DNA of 10,802 nucleotides from Thermoplasmatota archaeon (GTDB taxonomy: Archaea > Thermoplasmatota > Thermoplasmata > Thermoplasmatales > GCA-001856825), in assembly GCA_023379555.1 (NCBI GenBank), contig JAMCQR010000047.1:1-10802 (forward strand), written 5' to 3'. The translations under genes and the position numbers were made by a program. Below the pieces are notes generated by a model, which ran no database searches, was not told the origin of the DNA, and saw only the letters and a list, made by a program, of their open reading frames with translations. Positions 6,079 to 10,802 of this stretch are shown here, piece after piece; position 1 is the stretch's first letter; every line of letters starts with the position of its first letter.

Positions 6079-7274
6079 TTTGCCATCTCGTCGACTCTCA
6101 TAATTTCCCTGAGGACAGAAGTTGCATACCCACCGGGAGGGAGGGCAAATCTAACGGTAGAGTCGTCGTAATCAAAATCCTTGAACCTCAAGAATAAGTC
6201 CCTTCTCTCACCCCTCGAACTTAAACCGAATGGAAGCTTAAAATCCGAAGTCTTGATGCCTTCTTGCTCAACGACCTTATTCTCCAAGTCCCCAACCGCT
6301 CCAGTAGCAAGATCTGTGTCGTATCCGATGATTAATCCCGTAGGAGATCCATCTCCTCTCTTGAAAGCTAGGGTCATCTTGTCTAGGTTCAGATTGTTGA
6401 TTCGAATGAACTCATCATTGAAATGAAACACATCACCTGGAAGTGGGAATTTTTTCATTTCCAACCTCCTGCTAAGTATTTTATTGAAGATGTATCCCTG
6501 ATATGCGTGGACAAACATCGAAACCAAGTTGTCAGGGAGCTTCTTGATTGCACCCGAGTAATCTTCTTGGTTGTTTACAAGGTGTTCCATGACCATTCTT
6601 TCTAGGTCCAACGATTCAGGGAAAATAGAAAGTCCCATCACCGGGTCCGGGTTTTCATAATACTGCTTTCTGACTTCTGCAAACCTGTCTTCACCAGGGT
6701 AGCCTACAAAGATCCTAACTGCTTCTTTGTAATTTCCCTTCAGCATCTCTTTTCCCACCAGATGCGTGACCGGACGAAGTGACCCAAATCTCTGAGGTCC
6801 GTAGAAATTAGGGACCATTCCTGCCTTTTTCACACTACCACAATTCGTTTGGAAAATTGCAGAATCTGAATCGGATATCTTGATTTCAAAGAAATTTCTA
6901 GAGTGTGACCCCACTGTAAGTGGGGAGTCTAGGTAGAAGTGTTCCAGGACTTCAACATCGTCCAGGTGAAAGTCTCTGTATCTCGCTCCAGGTATGCTGA
7001 AGTACTGAACTTTTACGCTCCTCCTGTCCTTTGTTCCAGCGAAGAGGATCCTCTTTGGCGAAATGTGGTTGCTTCTTGCAAGAAATCTTATGAGTCTGTT
7101 GTGCTCCCAGTTCTTAGATTTCAATTTGAGGACAAGTACCTTTCCGTCCTCTTTCTTTTCTAGACTGTCGAACTGTTCTTCGACGTAGAAATCTTCAGAG
7201 TTCTTTCTGAGTTTTCCACCGGAACGTTCTAAGTCTAGATAATAGTCCGAGACCCCTATTTCAGCGAAATCCAC
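6072..7274 (-). CDS. truD: tRNA pseudouridine(13) synthase TruD
   Basis: A 400-aa pseudouridine synthase of the TruD/Pus7 family, which isomerises U13 in certain tRNAs (and U35 in some archaeal or eukaryotic substrates). Motif I, FAGTKDRRSVKVQ (78-90), holds the catalytic Asp83. Motif II is VPNFYGPQRFG (154-164). The C-terminal motif ALPPGGYATSVLRE (377-390) matches the family LPxGxYATxxLRE. The length is in the usual archaeal range. The start is GTG at 7274; a TATA element centred 26.5 nt upstream suggests a leaderless message, and an ATG slightly further upstream is out of frame. It is divergent from the sequon-rich membrane protein, sharing that TATA element, and converges with the protease gene with a 7-nt overlap. 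There is no sign of truncation or missing key residues. Confidence 0.95.
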   Translation of the reverse strand: MDFAEIGVSDYYLDLERSGGKLRKNSEDFYVEEQFDSLEKKEDGKVLVLKLKSKNWEHNRLIRFLARSNHISPKRILFAGTKDRRSVKVQYFSIPGARYRDFHLDDVEVLEHFYLDSPLTVGSHSRNFFEIKISDSDSAIFQTNCGSVKKAGMVPNFYGPQRFGSLRPVTHLVGKEMLKGNYKEAVRIFVGYPGEDRFAEVRKQYYENPDPVMGLSIFPESLDLERMVMEHLVNNQEDYSGAIKKLPDNLVSMFVHAYQGYIFNKILSRRLEMKKFPLPGDVFHFNDEFIRINNLNLDKMTLAFKRGDGSPTGLIIGYDTDLATGAVGDLENKVVEQEGIKTSDFKLPFGLSSRGERRDLFLRFKDFDYDDSTVRFALPPGGYATSVLREIMRVDEMANY

Positions 7275-7296
7275 GACCTGCTAATATCATCAACAA

Positions 7297-7304
7297 TATT
7301 AATA
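7297..7304. promoter_or_regulatory. symmetric TATA element shared by two divergent leaderless genes
   Basis: TATTAATA is a perfect palindrome in the 53-nt gap between truD (minus) and the membrane protein gene (plus). Its centre is 26.5 nt from the truD GTG and 27.5 nt from the ATG at 7328, so one TBP-binding site is at the standard leaderless distance from both start codons. I see no second TATA candidate at the right distance for either gene, and no Shine-Dalgarno sequence for either. Flanking BRE sequences (TTATTAATATTG read one way, CAATATTAATAACTG the other) would have to set polarity. Confidence 0.55.
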
Positions 7305-7327
7305 ACTGTTTTCACCTTCCTGCTTGG

Positions 7328-8152
7328 ATGTGGGAAGGTCTCACTGGGAAGAGAAGGAAGAATGGACTCTACGGATTACTGATAGGAATATCTGTTTCCT
7401 CCATTCTGCTCTACCTGTCGTTTTATGTTTCATTTATTTATTTGCTGATACCTGTTTTGCTTCTTGTTATATTCCACTACACAAAGGCATGGAGGTTTTC
7501 CGATAGGGCATTCTACGGATTTATAGCAATAGTTATTGCATTCTTTATAGCAATGGCCGGGATTTCAACTTCTATCACGGGGTCACCAGACCATTCGACA
7601 GCGGAATTAAAGATGTCGTCCGTCACCTACGATGTTAATTTCGGTTATTACAACAACAACGGGAGTTACACATTTAACTTCACTGTCCCAGCGAAGAATG
7701 TTACAGACACTGCCAAGTTGCAGCTCATCGACTTGTTCACAAATACCACTCTGACGACCACGAATGTGACCTTCAACACTATCGGTGCAAACTACTCATA
7801 CTCGTGGAATGCTGGACAGCTATCATCTCACGCGTACGTAATATACATAACCCTTCACTTTATTAAGAACAACACGACGGTAAATCAGGGGGTCGAATTC
7901 TTAGGACCCGTATTGATCCCTGCAGTCAGTGTAGTGTTTCTCCTTGCGGAAAACCTGATCGTCAGCTATCTTCTCATAACGGTCCTGTTTTTCCTCGCGT
8001 TTGCATTCTTTGCAAGGGCATTATCCACCTCGAGGCAAAGAAAGAGTAAGGGCGGGGACCAGAATCCTCCTAACCCCCCGACACCTATAGACCAGCCTAT
8101 AATCGACGGTGGCCAACAAAAGACCGGTTGGTTTAAGAGAAGAAATTACTGA
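7328..8152 (+). CDS. hypothetical membrane protein with sequon-rich extracellular domain
   Basis: A 274-aa protein of no family I recognise. A short basic N-terminus (GKRRKNG) is followed by hydrophobic segments near 14-32, 34-51 and 62-83. Then comes a polar domain of about 105 residues (84-190) with beta-like Thr/Tyr/Val patterns, a long hydrophobic block at 191-232, a basic stretch RQRKSK, and a Pro/Gln-rich tail. The polar domain carries eight N-X-S/T sequons: Asn111, 117, 124, 139, 146, 155, 181 and 182. Together with the positive-inside rule this puts the domain outside the cell, probably as a glycosylated surface protein. There is no Cys pair, no catalytic motif and no lipobox. The ATG is 27.5 nt from the shared TATA element; the in-frame run supports this start. 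It ends tail-to-tail with the peroxiredoxin gene, overlapping by 7 nt. Confidence 0.75.
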   Translation: MWEGLTGKRRKNGLYGLLIGISVSSILLYLSFYVSFIYLLIPVLLLVIFHYTKAWRFSDRAFYGFIAIVIAFFIAMAGISTSITGSPDHSTAELKMSSVTYDVNFGYYNNNGSYTFNFTVPAKNVTDTAKLQLIDLFTNTTLTTTNVTFNTIGANYSYSWNAGQLSSHAYVIYITLHFIKNNTTVNQGVEFLGPVLIPAVSVVFLLAENLIVSYLLITVLFFLAFAFFARALSTSRQRKSKGGDQNPPNPPTPIDQPIIDGGQQKTGWFKRRNY

Positions 8153-8604
8153 GAGGCAAGACCCAGTTCTTTGATCTTACCCATGACCTCGTTTGCGTGC
8201 TCTTTCGGGTTCACTTTCGGGTATATGTGAGCTATCTTTCCCTCCTTGTCGATGATGAAAGTGACTCTCTTTGCAGTTCCAATTCCGAGCACATTGTATT
8301 TCTTTGAAATTTCCTTAGATGTATCTGCAGCGAGAACAAATGGAAGGTCATATTTTTCCACAAATTTCTTATGGGAACTTTCCGAGTCCACACTCACGCC
8401 TATCACCTCTATTCCCTTCGACTTGTAGTCGTCAAAGTTGTCTCTGAAGTTGCACGCTTCCGCTGTACAACCAGGAGTATCATCCTTTGGATAGAAGTAA
8501 ACGACCACTACTTTTCCTCTGTACTCCGATAGTCTACCTTTGCCTCTTCCAAAAGGCAGTTCAAAATCCGGTGCCACATCTCCAATTTTAAGCTCGTTTT
8601 CCAT
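8146..8604 (-). CDS. bcp: peroxiredoxin, Bcp/PrxQ type (thioredoxin-dependent thiol peroxidase)
   Basis: A 152-aa thioredoxin-fold enzyme reducing hydrogen peroxide and organic hydroperoxides, recycled by a thioredoxin-like donor. The signature FYPKDDTPGCTAEACNFRD (37-55) holds the peroxidatic Cys46, with Thr43 in the active-site pocket. The resolving Cys51 lies five residues later, the spacing typical of PrxQ/Bcp enzymes that form an intramolecular disulfide. RVTFIID (113-119) carries the conserved active-site Arg113. APDFELP near the start is the usual first strand. Length and motifs are normal, with no signal peptide, so it is cytoplasmic. The start ATG at 8604 has a TATA box 25 nt upstream and no Shine-Dalgarno sequence. 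It lies 60 nt downstream of the aldolase/dehydrogenase gene on the same strand but appears to have its own promoter. Confidence 0.96.
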   Translation of the reverse strand: MENELKIGDVAPDFELPFGRGKGRLSEYRGKVVVVYFYPKDDTPGCTAEACNFRDNFDDYKSKGIEVIGVSVDSESSHKKFVEKYDLPFVLAADTSKEISKKYNVLGIGTAKRVTFIIDKEGKIAHIYPKVNPKEHANEVMGKIKELGLASQ

Positions 8605-8624
8605 GAGGTTTCAAAGAAAATGAA

Positions 8625-8633
8625 TTTAAATAA
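8625..8633 (-). promoter_or_regulatory. TATA box of the peroxiredoxin gene
   Basis: The minus strand reads TTATTTAAA, centred about 25 nt before the ATG at 8604 and preceded by an A-run (AGAAAAA). The spacing predicts a leaderless transcript, so bcp can be expressed independently of the upstream aldolase gene. Confidence 0.5.
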
Positions 8634-8642
8634 TTTTTCTGA

Positions 8643-8671
8643 TAAATAGAACTTATTATATCCTCTATTTA
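8643..8671. repeat. 8-bp inverted repeat at the end of the aldolase gene, upstream of bcp
   Basis: TAAATAGA at 8643-8650 and TCTATTTA at 8664-8671 are exact reverse complements separated by 13 nt. The second arm contains the stop codon of the aldolase/dehydrogenase gene (TAG on the minus strand). In that gene's transcript the pair could form a weak A/U-rich hairpin; as DNA it lies just upstream of the bcp TATA box and could be a regulator site. The A/T-rich composition makes a chance match quite possible. Confidence 0.3.
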
Positions 8672-10626
8672 ATGCCACCATCTATTGGAATCATGGTGCC
8701 GGTTGTAGCCCCAAATACGTTGTCCCTGATCAATTGAATAACGATGTTGGCCACGTGTTCTGGGAGTACTTCCACGTGAAGCAGATTACCCTTCTTGTAT
8801 TCATCCGGGGAAATCCCCTTTGCCTTCGCTCTGTTCTCTAGCACTCCTCCTTCCCATATCTTGGATTCCCTGAAAATCTTGTCTGGGTTGATTACGTTGC
8901 TTCTTATTCCGTACTTTCCTCCTTCGAGTGCAACGTACCTTGAAAGTTGTGCCGCAAATGCCTTCGAAGTCCCATAAGACATCATACCCTCTCCGGGATT
9001 TGTCACATTTTTGGTAATATTGAAGATAAAAGATCCTCCAATTCCCTGTTTTTTCATGATCAGAAAGGCTTCTTTCGTCACCAGGAAAGTTCCTATGGAG
9101 TTTATGTTCACGTGTTTCCTCAGGTCATCAAGGGATGTATCCTCAAGCGGGGAAGGTTTCAGAAAACCAGCATTGTTAAAAACGACATCGATTCCGCCAA
9201 ACTGTTTCACTATCTCTCTATAAGCCTGCCTGACTGAGTCTTCGCTGGATATATCAAATTTCACGCCAAATGCAGACGGTCCCAGTTCTCTGGAAACTTC
9301 AGATATTTTCTGGTCTATGTCTCCTCCTACTCCTACCATTCCCTCTTCCACAAATCTTGAAAAAGTAATTTTGCCTATTCCACTGGCAGCTCCCGTAACG
9401 AGTCCTATATATCCCTCCAGAGTCCCCTTCTTTTTCCTCGTGAGTTTGGCCTCCTGAAAGGGCCAGTACTCCATATCAAAACACTCTGCATCTGTGATGA
9501 ACTTGTTCTCCGAAATAGCAGCGGCCGCTGACGCAACCCGGAAGGAATGTATAGCTTCATCCCGCACTATATCGGCTTCCCTCTTGGAGGATGCCGCAGT
9601 TACTAAACCGTAACCCTTGATAACAATAACGGACGGGAATGGGTCGTGCATAGTTCTCCCTGCAGCAACGTACTTCTCGAAGTCCGATTTGTACTCTTCT
9701 GCAAAACTGTTGATCTCGTCTTGCAGCTTGGAAAGATCTTCTGAATAGAGATAGTTCTTTTTCATTCTAACCAACATGTCTGGAGTTGCAGGACCGAGAT
9801 TAGCGAACCGTTTGGCTTCTGTACTGAGTGAAAAGCCAACTGCTTCATCCGAATTGTCCCAAGTCAGAATTTTCTTATTTTGCTTGCTTAACATGCCCCT
9901 CAGTCTCGGCAGAAATTCGAGGAAAATGTTTTCCTTTTCTTTTTCAAATTTCGTTGTCGGTATTCCCGCCCATTTAGACTTGACGAACTTCTTAGCTTGG
10001 TTAACGAGTTTAATGTGCATCTCATAACTCTCTCTGGCAGTGTTCCCCCAGGTGACCAGGCCGTGGTTTCGTAAAATAATTCCTGCAAAATTAGAGATGT
10101 CCTTCTTGGAAATAGTTTCCAAGAAAGTTCTAGCGAGTCGAAAACCTGGCTGAACGTATGGTATAACTAGAACCTTTTCTTCGAACACGTTCGAGATTGA
10201 TGCTTCATTCAGTTCTGTATTGGTTAGGGCAACTATGAAATCTGCATGCGAATGGTCCACAAATTTGGAGTTGACGAAGGCATGTATGAAGATCTCGACA
10301 GACGGGAACGACTGACTGGTATCGAGCATACACCCCTTGATGAAAGATGACATATCTTCATCTGACATGTTTGCGAGCACTCTTGCCTCGTTTAGGTTGT
10401 CCAAGTTCACGGCAGTGAAATCTTCGATGTTTACCGTTGCAAGATCAGATCCAGATCCTTTTACAAATAGAGCAGAAACATCCTTACTCGTCAGACTTCT
10501 GACCTTAAGTTTGACGCTCGTATTTCCCCCTCCGTGGAGTACCAAACTATTGTCAGATCCAAGGGATCTGGAGGTAGCGGCCCTTTCTTCAAGTAGTTTC
10601 TTTTCCTGTTCTGGAATGGTGAACAT
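8665..10626 (-). CDS. bifunctional class II aldolase / short-chain dehydrogenase (RhaD-type fusion)
   Basis: A 653-aa fusion of the type annotated as rhamnulose-1-phosphate aldolase/lactaldehyde dehydrogenase. The class II aldolase half (about 5-230) has HGGGNTSVK at 31-39 and Zn-ligand candidates His125, His127 and His188 (DHSHAD, RNHGLVTWG). A linker repeats an IKGYGLVTAA echo near 336-346. The dehydrogenase half (about 403-653) has the NAD site TGAASGIG (411-418), Asp436 at the end of strand 2 (favouring NAD over NADP), NNAG at 484-487, and the catalytic Tyr551-Lys555 (YGTSK). The residue 13 before that Tyr, usually Ser, is Thr538. The pair would cleave a ketose 1-phosphate to DHAP plus an aldehyde and then oxidise or reduce the product; the exact sugar cannot be read. 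I choose ATG 10626: the longer frame to TTG 10674 would run across the TATA box and add residues unlike the family. No sugar kinase or isomerase gene is in the window. Confidence 0.88.
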   Translation of the reverse strand: MFTIPEQEKKLLEERAATSRSLGSDNSLVLHGGGNTSVKLKVRSLTSKDVSALFVKGSGSDLATVNIEDFTAVNLDNLNEARVLANMSDEDMSSFIKGCMLDTSQSFPSVEIFIHAFVNSKFVDHSHADFIVALTNTELNEASISNVFEEKVLVIPYVQPGFRLARTFLETISKKDISNFAGIILRNHGLVTWGNTARESYEMHIKLVNQAKKFVKSKWAGIPTTKFEKEKENIFLEFLPRLRGMLSKQNKKILTWDNSDEAVGFSLSTEAKRFANLGPATPDMLVRMKKNYLYSEDLSKLQDEINSFAEEYKSDFEKYVAAGRTMHDPFPSVIVIKGYGLVTAASSKREADIVRDEAIHSFRVASAAAAISENKFITDAECFDMEYWPFQEAKLTRKKKGTLEGYIGLVTGAASGIGKITFSRFVEEGMVGVGGDIDQKISEVSRELGPSAFGVKFDISSEDSVRQAYREIVKQFGGIDVVFNNAGFLKPSPLEDTSLDDLRKHVNINSIGTFLVTKEAFLIMKKQGIGGSFIFNITKNVTNPGEGMMSYGTSKAFAAQLSRYVALEGGKYGIRSNVINPDKIFRESKIWEGGVLENRAKAKGISPDEYKKGNLLHVEVLPEHVANIVIQLIRDNVFGATTGTMIPIDGGIK

Positions 10627-10649
10627 GATGAATTGGGAATAACTTCCTG

Positions 10650-10667
10650 ATAAAATATGTTTATATA
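10650..10667 (-). promoter_or_regulatory. TATA region of the aldolase/dehydrogenase gene
   Basis: Two overlapping candidates occur on the minus strand. TATATAAA (10660-10667) is the stronger and would give a leader of about 12 nt before ATG 10626. ATATTTTAT (10650-10658) is centred 28 nt upstream and would give a leaderless start. No Shine-Dalgarno sequence lies at a useful distance, so the second is possible despite its weaker match. Confidence 0.45.
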
Positions 10668-10678
10668 TTTTCAAGGTA

Positions 10679-10732
10679 CAATTCCAAGTCTATTAACAGG
10701 TTTCTTAAGAGACAAAAGATAAATTGGAATTG
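10679..10732. promoter_or_regulatory. 9-bp inverted repeat between divergent genes, candidate operator pair
   Basis: CAATTCCAA (10679-10687) and TTGGAATTG (10724-10732) are exact reverse complements separated by 36 nt. The left arm is about 12 nt upstream of the aldolase TATA box, and the right arm abuts or overlaps the downstream edge of the TATA-like box of the plus-strand gene. A related ATTGGGAAT occurs at 10632-10640, near the aldolase start. The arrangement suits a regulator controlling both divergent promoters, but no regulator gene is identifiable here. Confidence 0.45.
10718..10724 (+). promoter_or_regulatory. TATA-like box of the partial gene at the right edge
   Basis: GATAAAT is centred 25 nt before the ATG at 10746. 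The match to the archaeal TATA consensus is fair, and the spacing is the same as for the other leaderless genes in this window. Confidence 0.35.
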
Positions 10733-10745
10733 AAATTACAGTCGC

Positions 10746-10802
10746 ATGGACTCATTCTCCAATAGGGACAAGGACGTTTTTCTGATTTCCTGCGAGAAGA
10801 TG
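10746..10802 (+). CDS. start of an unidentified gene, cut by the window edge
   Basis: ATG opens a frame that stays open for 19 codons to the end of the window, beginning MDSFSNRDKDVFLISCEK. A TATA-like box at the leaderless distance and a divergent neighbour support it as a real gene start. Too little is present to name a product. By position it may be regulated together with the aldolase/dehydrogenase through the inverted repeat in the gap, as a transporter, regulator or catabolic enzyme would be, but that is only inference. Confidence 0.45.
   Translation, partial: MDSFSNRDKDVFLISCEKM

Noticed and set aside
10627..10674. Longer N-terminus of the aldolase/dehydrogenase starting at TTG 10674.
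   Set aside because: It would translate across the TATA box, uses a rare start, and adds 16 residues with no family character; ATG 10626 is better.
1..10802. Mobile elements, CRISPR arrays, toxin-antitoxin or defence modules.
   Set aside because: No transposase, integrase, direct-repeat array or defence-type domain set was seen; the CPBP (Abi-like) protease alone, beside a biosynthetic gene, is not enough to call a defence system.

Overview
The window looks like chromosome from a euryarchaeon of the Thermoplasmata type. The evidence is archaeal-type phosphoglycerate mutase, archaeal KptA with an N-terminal zinc finger, TruD and DUF92 proteins, a tRNA without an encoded CCA, and no leader signals before most genes. 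Instead, TATA-like boxes sit about 25 nt before the start codon, as expected of leaderless archaeal transcripts. A membrane protein with a dense cluster of N-glycosylation sequons also fits an archaeal surface. The assignment to Thermoplasmata is an inference from gene content and general feel; no rRNA is present to settle it.

Layout. Positions 1-54 carry nothing I can assign. A tRNA-Ala(UGC) gene lies at 55-126 on the minus strand, and the kptA-like gene (117-857, minus) runs into it so that its stop codon is tRNA bases 8-10. A 418-nt gap follows (858-1275), holding the kptA promoter, a possible small membrane-protein ORF or gene remnant, and the promoter of the next operon. On the plus strand come a DUF92 membrane protein (1276-2007) and apgM (2037-3251). 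A TPR protein (3248-3910, minus) ends tail-to-tail with apgM. After a short divergent gap containing a perfect 12-bp palindrome, homoserine dehydrogenase (3992-4960) is coupled through TAATG to a CAAX-type intramembrane protease with a zinc ribbon (4960-6078). The protease overlaps tail-to-tail with truD (6072-7274, minus). truD and a sequon-rich membrane protein (7328-8152, plus) diverge from one symmetric TATA element. That membrane protein overlaps tail-to-tail with a Bcp/PrxQ peroxiredoxin (8146-8604, minus). A fused class II aldolase/short-chain dehydrogenase (8665-10626, minus) follows, and beyond it are a 9-bp inverted repeat and the first codons of a plus-strand gene cut by the window edge.

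Most of the content is housekeeping: tRNA modification or repair (KptA-like, TruD), glycolysis (ApgM), Asp-family amino-acid synthesis (Hom), peroxide defence (Bcp) and deoxy-sugar or sugar-phosphate breakdown (aldolase/SDR). I see no mobile element, CRISPR array or defence island. The features most worth a second look are the kptA stop codon inside the tRNA, the altered active-site motifs of that KptA, the single symmetric TATA box between two leaderless genes, and the inverted repeats in the divergent promoter regions.
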